The notes: generated from the letters alone by a model not told the origin. A stretch of 64,000 nt of DNA from Streptomyces sp. CB02400 (GCF_001905725.1 NZ_LIWB01000003.1:333575-397574), one strand, 5' to 3'. Positions 51,532 to 61,963 are shown, numbered from the stretch's first letter. Program-made: numbers and translations.

Positions 51532-53142
51532 TCAGTGCGCACTGCCCGCCGTGGCCGGCGGAAGCTCCACCTGGACACCGGGGTCGCCCGCGTCCGCCGT
51601 GTAGTCCTGCGGCTTGGTCTCGTCGATGCCCTCGGGGGCCTTGACGGCCCGGAAGACGAAGGTCAGGACGACCGTGACCAGGACGTTGAGCACGAACGCG
51701 GTGAGGCCGATGTAGCCGATCTCGCCGATGCCCGGGATCTCCTTCGACGACCCGCCGAAGTGCTTCTGCGTCGGCGAGGCCACCCCGTACGCGGCGGCCG
51801 TGCCGTAGACCATGCCGACCGCCCAGCCGCCGATCAGCGCCCAGCGGTGGAACCAGCGGGTGAACAGGCCGCCCACCAGCGCCGGGAAGGTCTGCAGGAT
51901 CCAGATGCCGCCGAGGAGCTGGAAGTTGATCGCGACCGTCTTGTCCATGGTCAGGACGAAGGCCAGCGCGCCCACCTTCACCAGCAGGGACACCAGCTTG
52001 GAGACCTTGGTCTCCTGCGCCGGGGTGGCGTCCGGCTTGATGAAGTCCTTGTAGATGTTGCGGGTGAAGAGGTTCGCCGCCGCGATCGACATGATCGCCG
52101 CCGGCACCAGCGCGCCGATGCCGATCGCCGCGAAGGCCACGCCCGCGAACCAGTCCGGGAACATGTTCTCGAACAGCTGCGGGATCGCCAGCTGGCCGTT
52201 GCTGACCTTGACCCCGGCCGCGATCGCCATGAAGCCCAGCAGCGCCAGCAGGCCCAGCATCAGGGAGTACAGCGGCAGGATCGTGGTGTTGCGGCGGATC
52301 ACCTCACGGCTGCGCGAGGACAGCGTCGCGGTGATCGAGTGCGGGTACATGAACAGCGCGAGCGCCGAGCCCAGTGCCAGCGTGGCGTACGTCCACTGGC
52401 TCGTCCCGGCCGGTACCAGACCGCCCGCGCCCGCTTCGGTGAACTTGTCGTTCGCCGAGGCGAAGATCTCGTCGAAGCCGCCCAGCTTGATCGGGATGTA
52501 GATGATCGCCACCGCGATCACGATGTAGATCAGCGTGTCCTTGACGAACGCGATCAGCGCGGGGGCCCGCAGACCCGACGAGTACGTGTACGCCGCCAGC
52601 ACACCGAAGGCGATCAGCAGCGGCAGGTCCTTGACGAACCAGTTGGTGTCCTCGCCGCCGCCGACGCCCATCACGTCCAGCACGGCCTGGATGCCGACCA
52701 GCTGGAGCGCGATGTACGGCATCGTGGCCAGGATGCCGGTGACCGCGACGGCCAGCGACAGCCCCTTCGAGCCGAACCGGCCGCGCACGAAGTCGGACGT
52801 CGTGACGTAGCCGTGTTTGTGCGACACCGACCACAGCCGGGGCAGGAAGGTGAAGATCAGCGGGTAGACCAGGATCGTGTACGGCACCGCGAAGAAGCCG
52901 GCCGCGCCCGCCGCGTAGATCGCCGCCGGTACGGCCACGAACGTGTACGCGGTGTACAGGTCGCCGCCGAGCAGGAACCAGGTGACCCAGGTCCCGAAGG
53001 ACCGGCCGCCCAGGCCCCACTCGTCGAGGCTGTGCTCGTTCTCGGCCTTGCGCCAGCGCGCGGCCATGAAGCCCATCGCCGTGACCAGCAGGAAGAAGAA
53101 GATGAAGACGGCGAGTGCCACGCCGTTCACGCCGTCGTTCAC
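51532..53142 (-). CDS. Sodium:solute symporter (SSS family, monocarboxylate-type)
   Basis: This 536-residue transporter with about thirteen transmembrane helices carries SSS family features. WGLGGRSFGTWVTWFLLGGD and YTFVAVPAAIYAAGAAGFFAVPY are near the N-terminus, and GIGALVPAAIMSIAAANLFTRN is in the middle. It resembles MctP-like permeases that import lactate, pyruvate or acetate. It overlaps by four bases with a small DUF3311 membrane protein, a pairing typical of these systems. Confidence 0.9.
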   Translation of the reverse strand: MNDGVNGVALAVFIFFFLLVTAMGFMAARWRKAENEHSLDEWGLGGRSFGTWVTWFLLGGDLYTAYTFVAVPAAIYAAGAAGFFAVPYTILVYPLIFTFLPRLWSVSHKHGYVTTSDFVRGRFGSKGLSLAVAVTGILATMPYIALQLVGIQAVLDVMGVGGGEDTNWFVKDLPLLIAFGVLAAYTYSSGLRAPALIAFVKDTLIYIVIAVAIIYIPIKLGGFDEIFASANDKFTEAGAGGLVPAGTSQWTYATLALGSALALFMYPHSITATLSSRSREVIRRNTTILPLYSLMLGLLALLGFMAIAAGVKVSNGQLAIPQLFENMFPDWFAGVAFAAIGIGALVPAAIMSIAAANLFTRNIYKDFIKPDATPAQETKVSKLVSLLVKVGALAFVLTMDKTVAINFQLLGGIWILQTFPALVGGLFTRWFHRWALIGGWAVGMVYGTAAAYGVASPTQKHFGGSSKEIPGIGEIGYIGLTAFVLNVLVTVVLTFVFRAVKAPEGIDETKPQDYTADAGDPGVQVELPPATAGSAH

Positions 53143-53405
53143 TGCGACGCACCGCCCTTCGCGGCCGAGCGGGCGCGCTGGTCACGCTGCCAGAGCTTGT
53201 ACGCGATCATCGTCAGGACGGTGGAGACCAGCACCCACAGCATCTGGTACCAGTAGAAGAACGGGATGCCGATGAACAGCGGGTCGGTCTTCGCGTAGGA
53301 CCCGACCCACAGCATGGCCACGAACGGTGCGACGAGACAGAGGGCGATGACGACGCGCATGGGCGTCACCACCGGCCCTCCGCTGGTTTCTGGGGCTTGT
53401 GACAT
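53139..53405 (-). CDS. DUF3311 small membrane protein
   Basis: This 88-residue protein has two transmembrane helices (RVVIALCLVAPFVAMLWVG and FFYWYQMLWVLVSTVLTMIAY). DUF3311 proteins are regularly encoded just before SSS symporters and are thought to be accessory subunits. ATGA overlap with the symporter gene couples them. The upstream 248 bases carry the promoter region and short GGGCCCGCTCAGG repeats but no gene I can support. Confidence 0.88.
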   Translation of the reverse strand: MSQAPETSGGPVVTPMRVVIALCLVAPFVAMLWVGSYAKTDPLFIGIPFFYWYQMLWVLVSTVLTMIAYKLWQRDQRARSAAKGGASQ

Positions 53406-53653
53406 CAGACGGTTCCCGTCCCCTCACTGATCACCGGCGTCAATGCGCGGAAATGTAGGTCAGGGCGCGGCGCGGTCGTAACCCCTCGTCCGCATAGCGG
53501 TACCCAGGCGCCGCTCAACCGAGAGGCAACAGCAACGAAAACCTTGTCAACCGCCCGCTTCGTCGGGTTTTGCGGGCCCGCTCAGGACCACCCAGGACCC
53601 ACCCAGGGCCCGCTCAGGGCCTGGTCCGAGTCTGCCGCGGGCCTGCTGCGGGT

Positions 53654-55361
<1,708 letters not shown>

Positions 55362-55436
55362 GGTGGGCCTGCCGATCTTGAGGAGGACTCGACTGGGACC
55401 GGATCCGCGAGCACGGATCCGTAAGGTGGTGCAATG

Positions 55437-55448
55437 TGGTTTAGACCA
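55437..55448 (-). promoter_or_regulatory. DasR-binding (dre) site upstream of nagB
   Basis: TGGTTTAGACCA, with an AT-rich flank, is a near-perfect dre (one base from TGGTCTAGACCA) placed where it would overlap the nagB promoter. Confidence 0.82.
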
Positions 55449-55860
55449 ATCTCAATCTAACAGAGCGGGTGCGGTGGCCGCGCGCCGAAATTGCCATGTC
55501 CGACCGGCCCCGTGCGGGAACCCCACGGGTTAGGCTGCGTGACGGACGCCCGTGCGGCACCGATGAGATGAACGGCGTCCGACGCGATTGGTCCGACGCA
55601 TTTACAGGGACAGTGGTCTAGTCCACAATGCGTAGCAGGGCACACCAAGCCTGCCTTCCCCGCACAGGAAGGCGGAACCGAGGAACCGGAGCTCTCTGCC
55701 CTGACTGCCCCGGCTCCTCATCCCTCGGCCGACCGGGACCGCACACCCCACGGCCGATGTTGCTCCGGGCTGCGGTGCCGGGAGGGTTGAGGGTCCCTCT
55801 CAGGCGCCGCGGCCCGCGGGTGCTCCGCGGCCCCGCAGACCGCCGGGTACGCTCGCTGAC
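55449..55860. other. Intergenic region between nagB and the PdtaS-like kinase
   Basis: About 410 bases have no gene I can support. It contains the promoter-like site at 55601, a hairpin GCCTTCC/GGAAGGC near 55650-55674, and a long untranslated leader if that promoter drives the kinase gene. The stretch is GC-rich with short purine/pyrimidine runs. Confidence 0.6.
55601..55629 (+). promoter_or_regulatory. Possible promoter with imperfect DasR-like palindrome
   Basis: TTTACA, 17 bases, CACAAT reads toward the sensor kinase. The spacer and -10 contain GTGGTCTAGTCCAC, a dre-like palindrome with one mismatched pair. It could put the kinase, or an unannotated RNA, under DasR, but the match is weaker than at nagB. 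Confidence 0.4.
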
Positions 55861-57336
55861 GTGCCCTCCATGAACGAACTCGTACGCCAGCACACCGCCC
55901 TCGACGACACCGATCTCGAGTGGCTCCATCTGCTGGTCTCGGAGTGGCAGCTGCTCTCCGACCTCTCCTTCGCCGACCTGGTCCTGTGGGTCCCCACCCG
56001 CGACGGCACCCGCTATGTCTCCGTCGCCCAGATGCGGCCCAACACCGGCCCGACCTCCTACCAGGACGACATGGTCGGCCACCTCGTCCCGCGCGGACGC
56101 CGCCCCATGCTGGACGCGGCCCTGGACGAGGGCCGGATCGTGCGCGAGGGGGACCCGGAGTGGCGCGAGGAGGTTCCCGTACGGGTCGAGTCCATCCCCG
56201 TACGGCGTGAGGGGCGCGTCCTCGGGGTCATCGCGCGCAACACCAACCTGCTCACCGTGCGCACCCCGAGCCGGCTGGAGCTCACCTACCTCCAGAGCGC
56301 CTCGGACCTCGCGCAGATGATCGCGGCCGGCTCCTTCCCGTTCGCGAACCAGCAGCTCGAGATGGACGCCTCGCCCCGCGTCGGCGACGGGCTGATCCGG
56401 CTCGACGCCGACGGCATCGTCCAGTACGCCTCCCCGAACGCCCTGTCCGCGTACCACCGCATGGGTCTCGCCGCCGACCTGGTGGGTCATCACCTCGGAC
56501 GGACCACCGCCGAACTGGCCCCCTCCCGCGGTCCTGTGGACGAGGCGCTGGCCAAGGTCGCCAGCGGCTGGGCGCCGCGCGAGTTCGAGATCGAGGCGCA
56601 CGACGGGGTGATCCAGTTCCGGGCGATCCCGCTCAAACCGAAGGGGACGCGCATCGGTTCGCTGGTGCTGCTCCGTGACGTCACGGAACTTCGCCGCCGC
56701 GAACGCGAGTTGATCACCAAGGACGCGACCATCCGGGAGATCCACCACCGGGTGAAGAACAACCTCCAGACGGTGGCGGCGCTGCTGCGCCTCCAGGCAC
56801 GGCGCATCGGGTCCGAGCGCGGCCGTGCGGCCCTGGAGGAGGCGGTGCGCCGGGTGGGATCCATCGCGATCGTGCACGAGACGCTGTCCCAGAACCTGGA
56901 CGAGCGGGTGGAGTTCGACGAGATCGCCGACCGCGTCCTCGCGATGGTCGCCGAGATCTCCCCGGGCAAGGTCACCGGCCGGCGCACGGGCCGCTTCGGC
57001 ATACTCGACGCCGAGGTCGCCACCCCGCTGTCGATGGTGCTGACCGAGGTGCTGCAGAACGCCCTGGAGCACGGCTTCTGCGAGGGCGAGACCGGCACCG
57101 TGGAGGTGTCGGCGGTGCGCGGCGGCACCACGAAGGAGACCCGTCTGCTGGTCACCGTGCAGGACGACGGCGTGGGCCTGCCCGAGGGCTTCGACCCGCA
57201 CACCGCGGGCAACCTCGGTCTGCAGATCGTACGGACCCTGGTGGAGGGCGAGTTGGGCGGCACCTTCGACATGGTGCCGGCGCCGGAGCGGGGGACCAGG
57301 GTGATCCTGGACATCCCGGTGCAGTCGGACAAGTAA
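55861..57336 (+). CDS. PdtaS-type sensor histidine kinase
   Basis: This 491-residue soluble kinase has an N-terminal GAF-like domain (about residues 10-150), a PAS domain (about 165-280), a HisKA_2 dimerisation helix with IREIHHRVKNNLQTVAALLRLQARR (phosphorylated His at 295 or 296) and a HATPase domain (EVLQNALEHGF, DDGVGLPEGFD, GNLGLQIVRTLV). The RVKNNLQ signature defines the PdtaS/HWE-like class, whose partner is an ANTAR RNA-binding regulator encoded elsewhere. M. tuberculosis pdtaS also lies beside a whiB1-type gene. An ATG three codons in is an alternative start. Confidence 0.92.
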   Translation: MPSMNELVRQHTALDDTDLEWLHLLVSEWQLLSDLSFADLVLWVPTRDGTRYVSVAQMRPNTGPTSYQDDMVGHLVPRGRRPMLDAALDEGRIVREGDPEWREEVPVRVESIPVRREGRVLGVIARNTNLLTVRTPSRLELTYLQSASDLAQMIAAGSFPFANQQLEMDASPRVGDGLIRLDADGIVQYASPNALSAYHRMGLAADLVGHHLGRTTAELAPSRGPVDEALAKVASGWAPREFEIEAHDGVIQFRAIPLKPKGTRIGSLVLLRDVTELRRRERELITKDATIREIHHRVKNNLQTVAALLRLQARRIGSERGRAALEEAVRRVGSIAIVHETLSQNLDERVEFDEIADRVLAMVAEISPGKVTGRRTGRFGILDAEVATPLSMVLTEVLQNALEHGFCEGETGTVEVSAVRGGTTKETRLLVTVQDDGVGLPEGFDPHTAGNLGLQIVRTLVEGELGGTFDMVPAPERGTRVILDIPVQSDK

Positions 57337-57390
57337 CGGGAGCGGACGGGCGCGGGCGGCGCGGACCTGCACGGACGTGTACGGACGGCA

Positions 57391-57426
57391 AAGAGCCCCG
57401 GACCGCTGAAAGCGGCCGGGGCTCTT
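57391..57426. terminator. Bidirectional terminator between sensor kinase and wblE
   Basis: An 11-bp outer stem AAGAGCCCCGG/CCGGGGCTCTT continues into an inner CCGCT/AGCGG hairpin with a GAA loop. It ends in CTCTTG and lies between convergent genes. Confidence 0.88.
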
Positions 57427-57513
57427 GCTCAACTGCGCGCTGCGGCTCGGGGGCGGGAGATGCGTACGCGCCGTACGCGCCGCCAAGCTCAGGCTGTCAG
57501 CAGGGGTGGGTTG

Positions 57514-57771
57514 TCAGGCGGAGGCCTGACGGGCCCGGTTGCGGGCGGCACGGCGCTTCATCGCGCGACGCTCGTCCTCGCTGAGACCACCCCAGACGCC
57601 GCTGTCCTGACCGGACTCGAGTGCCCACTGCAGGCAGCTCTCGATCACCGGGCAGCGACGGCAGACGGCCTTGGCTTCCTCGATCTGCAGCAGCGCAGGA
57701 CCGGTGTTGCCGATGGGGAAGAAGAGCTCGGGGTCTTCCTCGCGGCAAACGGCGTTGTGACGCCAGTCCAT
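57514..57771 (-). CDS. wblE: WhiB1-type regulator WblE
   Basis: This 85-residue WhiB-like iron-sulfur protein has Cys9, Cys37, Cys40 and Cys46, the GVWGG turn and a basic C-terminus RRAMKRRAARNRARQ. It corresponds to WhiB1 of mycobacteria, an essential sigma-A-binding, nitric-oxide-sensitive regulator. GGAGAGG lies nine bases before the ATG. The upstream region is long and unusually AT-rich for this chromosome. Confidence 0.95.
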   Translation of the reverse strand: MDWRHNAVCREEDPELFFPIGNTGPALLQIEEAKAVCRRCPVIESCLQWALESGQDSGVWGGLSEDERRAMKRRAARNRARQASA

Positions 57772-58091
57772 GGCTGCTACCTCTCCTGGGTATGTAATGC
57801 GATTGCTTGTGAATGTGAACGCTTTCACGAATCCCCCGACAAGGGAAGGGCCGACCGCCAGGTTCCCCGGCGTTGGGTCCTTGGATTTGAAGAGGGGTTC
57901 CGGTGATCTGTGGAGGCCGGTGTTGCGGGCCGTCCCGATCGCCAAGAAGAGACTCGCAAACCTCGGCGACGGATACAACCCCTTCCGGAAAGTTTTTTTT
58001 GATTCTTCGGTGTCGACTAGGTCACAGCCGTACTTCCATGGGGTGGATCCTGGCCTAAACGTTCGACTGAAAGGACTTTGGCCCTTTCTGC
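57772..58091 (-). promoter_or_regulatory. wblE upstream region
   Basis: This gene-free stretch of 320 bases contains GTGAA CGCT TTCAC, a 5-bp inverted repeat at 57815-57828, and a run of eight T at about 57991-57998 (A-tract on the coding strand). It probably holds the wblE promoter and a long leader. No uORF comparable to the wblC leader has a convincing ribosome site. Confidence 0.5.
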
Positions 58092-59060
58092 TCACACAAT
58101 CACACGCAGTGCACGGCGTACGCCTGTGAACGTCACGCTGGTTCGTAGCCCCAGGTGGTCACCGTCCATCTGGAGGGGCAGCGGCACCTTCGAATGCAAG
58201 GTGAAGCGCGTCAGATCGTGCCGGGAGACCGCATGCCTGCCGCGGGGGCCGCGCTCCGGGGACGAAGTGAGCAACTGGGTGCCATACCGGGCAACCGCGG
58301 CGGTGGACAGCCGGCTCAGACCGAAGAGATCGAGGCCCGTATCGAACGAGGCCTTAGGTGACGCGTAGATCGGGCGATTGCCGAGAAACGTCCACGGCGA
58401 GGTGTTCGAGACTATGGAGAGCACCAGATCGGTGACCGGTTCCTCGCCCGGGTGCTCCAGGGTGATCACCCCGCGCCGCCGGTGCGGCTCGCCGAGGAGC
58501 TGACGGACCACCTGGCGCATGTACAGCGCGTGGGTCGACTTCCTGCCGCGCTCCCGCTGCTGCTCCACCCGGCCGACCACGCCGGCGTCGAAGCCCAGCC
58601 CCGCGTTGAAGGTGAACCAGCGGGCCGGTACGGCCTCGTCGTCCGAGCCCGGCGTGCCCGAGGTCAGACCCAGGCCGACGGTGCGCTCGCGGCCCTCGCG
58701 CAGCGCGTCCAGCAGGACGCCGGTGGCCTCCACGGGCTGGTTCGGCAGGCCCAGCGCGCGGGCGAAGACATTGGTGGAGCCGCCGGGGACCACGGCGAGA
58801 CCGGGCAGGTGCTCCGGGTCGGGCCCCGCGTGCAGCAGACCGTTGACGACCTCGTTGACCGTGCCGTCCCCGCCGAGGGCCACCACCAGGTCGATGTCGT
58901 CGCTCTGCGCGGCCTGCCGGCCGAGGTCGCGCGCGTGCCCGCGGTACTCGGTGGTGACCGCCTCCAGCTTCATCTCGCTGGCGAGCGCGTGGATCAGCAC
59001 ATCGCGCGTGCGCGCACTGGTGGTGGTTGCCGCCGGGTTGACCACGAGAAGTGCACGCAT
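58092..59060 (-). CDS. Diacylglycerol/lipid kinase family protein
   Basis: This 322-residue lipid kinase of the DagK/YegS type has the nucleotide loop ALGGDGTVNEVVNGLL with GGDGT at residues 63-67, PGGSTNVFARALGLP and a C-terminal beta domain. It phosphorylates diacylglycerol or a related lipid at the membrane. The ATG opens the family's MRALLVVNPAATTTS. It is transcribed toward wblE but separated by a 320-base regulatory region. Confidence 0.9.
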   Translation of the reverse strand: MRALLVVNPAATTTSARTRDVLIHALASEMKLEAVTTEYRGHARDLGRQAAQSDDIDLVVALGGDGTVNEVVNGLLHAGPDPEHLPGLAVVPGGSTNVFARALGLPNQPVEATGVLLDALREGRERTVGLGLTSGTPGSDDEAVPARWFTFNAGLGFDAGVVGRVEQQRERGRKSTHALYMRQVVRQLLGEPHRRRGVITLEHPGEEPVTDLVLSIVSNTSPWTFLGNRPIYASPKASFDTGLDLFGLSRLSTAAVARYGTQLLTSSPERGPRGRHAVSRHDLTRFTLHSKVPLPLQMDGDHLGLRTSVTFTGVRRALRVIV

Positions 59061-59175
59061 GACGTGCAGGGTACCTACTGAGCGGTACCGGGCCCAGACC
59101 GAGTCGGGGGCGGAGGGGGAGACGGGGCGTGAACCTCGACACGGGGGCGCGCACGGCGAGGGCTACCCTTCAGGG

Positions 59176-59619
59176 GTGAGCAGCGAGCAGACCCCCACCA
59201 CCACCCCGGACGCCACCGGCCCCCGCCCGCGCCGTCTGACGTACGCCGCGGCGCTGGCCGCCCTGGAGGGGCTCGCGCTGGTGGCCGGCGGGGTGTGGAT
59301 GTCGGTCCTCGCCCTCACCGGCGAACCGGACGACCGTCAACAGGCGATCACCGGCGGGGTGACGCTGATCGTGCTCGCGCTGCTCCCGCTGCTCGCCGCG
59401 CGGGGACTGTTCGCCCGGCGGAGCTGGAGCCGCGGCCCCGCCGTCATCACGCAGATCATCGCGCTGCCGGTGGCCTACAACCTGCTGCGCTCCGACAGCG
59501 TGGCCATCCCCGCCGGAATCGCGCTCGCCGTCGTGGCCGGCACCGCGCTCGTCCTGCTGGTCAACCCCGAGACGACCCAGGCCCTCGGCATCCGGGGGCC
59601 CGGGAACGCCGAGAAGTAG
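59176..59619 (+). CDS. Hypothetical integral membrane protein
   Basis: This 147-residue protein has four transmembrane helices (starting LTYAAALAALEGLALVAGGVW) and a short Thr/Pro-rich N-terminus. I recognise no family beyond conserved Streptomyces membrane proteins. The GTG lies after TACCCT at a spacing that would suit a leaderless message; CAGGGG is the only ribosome-like sequence. It is divergent from the lipid kinase gene. Confidence 0.75.
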   Translation: MSSEQTPTTTPDATGPRPRRLTYAAALAALEGLALVAGGVWMSVLALTGEPDDRQQAITGGVTLIVLALLPLLAARGLFARRSWSRGPAVITQIIALPVAYNLLRSDSVAIPAGIALAVVAGTALVLLVNPETTQALGIRGPGNAEK

Positions 59620-59732
59620 CGCCCGCTCCCGGACCCTGCCGGGGTCGCGGGATCCGGCGCGCACCCTCCCGGAGAGGGACCCCAGCGGCGTTGTCGTCGG
59701 GTGCCGACTTCCTCACGCTCGACTGCTCCCCA

Positions 59733-59780
59733 CTCTCGGCTTCGCTCGAGCGGGGGGACCCCATGCGCGGGAGGGAGCCC
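59733..59780 (+). repeat. Dispersed intergenic element (CTCTCGG...CTCGAGCGGG), copy B
   Basis: CTCTCGGCTTCGCTCGAG then CGGGGGGACCCCATGCGCGGGAGGG. It shares 22 identical bases with the copy at 27.07 kb but has no tandem array. It lies in a 254-base spacer at the end of the sigH unit. Confidence 0.75.
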
Positions 59781-59873
59781 CACAGCCCCCGCTCGGCCCG
59801 GCTGCGAGGCGCCGTCACCTGGGGCCGGCCTGATCCGGTGGGCAGGCCCCGGCGCCCCGGCGCCCGCAGCGGG

Positions 59874-61034
59874 TCACTCCTCCACGAGCAGCTTCTCCCG
59901 GAGCTGGGCCAGGGTGCGGGCCAGCAGCCGGGAGACGTGCATCTGCGAGATGCCGACCTCCTGCGCGATCTGCGACTGGGTCATGTTGCCGAAGAAGCGC
60001 AGCAGCAGGATCCGCTTCTCGCGCGGCGGAAGGTCCTCCAGCAGCGGCTTGAGCGACTCCCGGTACTCCACGCCCTCCAGCGCCTCGTCCTCGGCACCGA
60101 GGGTGTCGGCGACCGCCGGGGACTCGTCGTCGGTGTCGGGGACGTCCAGGGACAGCGTGGAGTACGCGTTCGCGGACTCCAGGCCCTCCAGGACCTCCTC
60201 CTCGGAGATGGCCAGCTTCTCGGCCAGCTCGTGCACCGTGGGGGAGCGGCCGTGGAGCTGGGACAGCTCCGCCGTGGCCGTGGTGAGCGCCAGCCGCAGC
60301 TCCTGCAGCCGGCGCGGCACGCGCACCGCCCAGCCCTTGTCGCGGAAGTGCCGCTTGATCTCGCCGACGACCGTCGGGGTCGCGTACGTCGAGAACTCCA
60401 CGCCCCGGTCGGGGTCGAAGCGGTCGACCGACTTGATCAGCCCGATGGTGGCGACCTGGGTGAGGTCGTCCAGCGGCTCACCGCGGTTGCGGAAGCGGCG
60501 CGCGAGGTGCTCGACGAGCGGCAGATGCATGCGCACCAGGCGGTTGCGCAGCTCCGCGTACTCGGGAGTGCCGTCCTGCAGCGTGCGCAGCTCGAGGAAC
60601 ATGGCGCGCGCCCCGCTGCGGTCCTGCGGGTTGTGGTGCGCGTGCCCGCCCTGGGTGCCCGGAGCACCGGGGGTGCTCCGCGCGCCCCGGGCGGCGGGCG
60701 CCCGCGGCGCCTCGTCCTCGGCGTGTCGCTCGTGCTCGCTCATCGTCCCGCCCGTCGCCCTTCCCCGAGCGCTCGCCTCGTCCCCCGCTGCCGGCCTGGC
60801 CCTGGCGGGGGCGCCCCCCTGGCCCGGAGCGACCCCGGCCGGCCCGGCCGCGGGCGTGCCCCGCGCGGCACCGCCGGACTGCCCGCCGCCCGGGGCGACG
60901 GTCTCCGTGGAGTCGTCCTCCGGATGCGGCCGGGCCTGCTCGGGGATGCCGTCGATGCCGTCCGGCACGCGCTCGGCCGGCAGCTCCCGTGTGCCGCGTT
61001 CTTCGTCCCGCACCGGCCCGTCCTCGCTCCTCAC
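59874..61034 (-). CDS. sigH: SigB-type stress sigma factor SigH
   Basis: This sigma-70 factor of the SigB/F/G group has region 2 RMHLPLVEHLARRFRNRG then DDLTQVATIGLIKSVDRF, and region 4 RILLLRFFGNMTQSQIAQEVGISQMHVSRLLA. The long form (386 residues) starts at a GTG whose GTGA overlaps the anti-sigma stop. An internal ATG at 60743 gives the 289-residue core. The extra 97 residues are Pro/Gly/Ala-rich and disordered. S. coelicolor SigH is known to occur as several forms, including long versions that are processed, so both starts are probably used. Confidence 0.92.
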   Translation of the reverse strand: MRSEDGPVRDEERGTRELPAERVPDGIDGIPEQARPHPEDDSTETVAPGGGQSGGAARGTPAAGPAGVAPGQGGAPARARPAAGDEASARGRATGGTMSEHERHAEDEAPRAPAARGARSTPGAPGTQGGHAHHNPQDRSGARAMFLELRTLQDGTPEYAELRNRLVRMHLPLVEHLARRFRNRGEPLDDLTQVATIGLIKSVDRFDPDRGVEFSTYATPTVVGEIKRHFRDKGWAVRVPRRLQELRLALTTATAELSQLHGRSPTVHELAEKLAISEEEVLEGLESANAYSTLSLDVPDTDDESPAVADTLGAEDEALEGVEYRESLKPLLEDLPPREKRILLLRFFGNMTQSQIAQEVGISQMHVSRLLARTLAQLREKLLVEE

Positions 61035-61444
61035 GCCGGCCCGGGTCCCGCGCCGCGCTGTTTGTAGAGGCTGATCGACACGGTCTTGTCCTCGTCCACG
61101 GCGGAGGAGACCTTGCCCGCGAGCGCGGACAGGACGGTCCAGGCGAAGGTGTCCCGCGAAGGGGCGTGACCGTCCGTGGTCGGCGCCGAGACGGTCACCT
61201 CGAGCGAGTCGTCGACGAGCCGGAAGACACAGCTGAGCACCGAACCCGGCACGGCCTGCTGGAGCAGGATCGCGCAGGCCTCGTCGACCGCGATGCGCAG
61301 GTCCTCGATCTCGTCGAGGGTGAAGTCCAAACGGGCCGCGAGGCCGGCCGTGGCCGTACGCAGCACCGACAGGTAGGCCCCCGCGGCCGGCAGCCGGACT
61401 TCCACGAAGTCCTGGGTCGCGGGCTCGCCTGCGATCTGGGACAC
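61031..61444 (-). CDS. RsbW-like anti-sigma factor of SigH
   Basis: This 137-residue HATPase-fold anti-sigma factor has the N-box DLRIAVDEACAILLQ and a C-terminal SVSISLYKQRG. Serine-kinase G-boxes are weak, as in the S. coelicolor partner of SigH (called UshX, PrsH or RshA). The GTG was chosen because GGAGG lies five bases upstream; a TTG four codons earlier would overlap this site. Translation is coupled into sigH through GTGA. Confidence 0.92.
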   Translation of the reverse strand: MSQIAGEPATQDFVEVRLPAAGAYLSVLRTATAGLAARLDFTLDEIEDLRIAVDEACAILLQQAVPGSVLSCVFRLVDDSLEVTVSAPTTDGHAPSRDTFAWTVLSALAGKVSSAVDEDKTVSISLYKQRGAGPGPA

Positions 61445-61575
61445 CCTCACCTCCAAGGTGGTACAAGCGTTTCAGGGCCTGGTTCGCCCCCGGGTAACGC
61501 GCTACGTGGTTCAGCGGTGACGCTATCGCGCTCTCGACGGTCCTGTCCCCGGGACCCCGACCCGTATGCTGTCAC

Positions 61576-61592
61576 TCATAGTAAAACTATGA
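61576..61592. promoter_or_regulatory. 17-bp palindrome upstream of the anti-sigma/sigH operon
   Basis: TCATAGTAAAACTATGA is a perfect 7-bp inverted repeat with AAA between the arms. It is strikingly AT-rich in this DNA and lies 130 bases before the anti-sigma start, where several sigH promoters are known in S. coelicolor. It is a good candidate operator; the binding protein is unknown. Confidence 0.55.
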
Positions 61593-61702
61593 ATACGCTC
61601 CGTGGCTAGGGGTCTGCGGCTCCCAAATGGGAAGAGCGCGCGCCGCATTGACGTACCCAGACGTCAGACGGTCGAACCGTCCGGCACCGGGGTCACTCCG
61701 GG

Positions 61703-61963
61703 TCACACCAGTACGTGGTCCACGAAGCACCAGCGCCAGTCCTCGCCGGGCTCATGGGTCCGCATCACGGGGTGGCCGGTTTCCCTGTGGTGTTCCGTGG
61801 CGTGCCGGTTCGGCGAGGAGTCGCAGCACCCGACGTGGCCGCAGGTGAGGCAGAGGCGCAGCTGCACCGGATCAGTGCCGTCCCGCAGGCACTCCGGACA
61901 CGTCTCACCGAGCGGGACGGGTTCCGGATGCGGCAGCGCGTCGGCGTGCGTGCACTGTTTCAT
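61703..61963 (-). CDS. UBP-type zinc-finger protein
   Basis: This 86-residue protein is a stand-alone ZnF-UBP domain. It has CTHAD, CPECL, CLTCGHVGCCD, the HATEHHRETGHPVM segment and WRWCFVDH. In eukaryotes this domain binds the ubiquitin C-terminus; the bacterial role is unknown. It is divergent from a CPA1 antiporter with 60 bases between starts, a pairing I recall as common in actinobacteria. Confidence 0.9.
   Translation of the reverse strand: MKQCTHADALPHPEPVPLGETCPECLRDGTDPVQLRLCLTCGHVGCCDSSPNRHATEHHRETGHPVMRTHEPGEDWRWCFVDHVLV

Noticed and set aside
53406..53653. A gene in the spacer between the DUF3311 gene and dasR
   Set aside because: Open frames here are Pro/Gly/Arg-rich continuations of antisense frames. 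Only short GGGCCCGCTCAGG-like repeats are visible.
55601..55629. Calling the dre-like palindrome here a firm DasR site
   Set aside because: One pair of the palindrome is mismatched and the context is uncertain. It is kept only as a low-confidence promoter candidate.
61035..61466. Extension of the sigH frame upstream of GTG 61034
   Set aside because: This part overlaps the anti-sigma gene in another frame and has shadow composition (Arg/Pro/Gly). The GTGA junction is the natural start.
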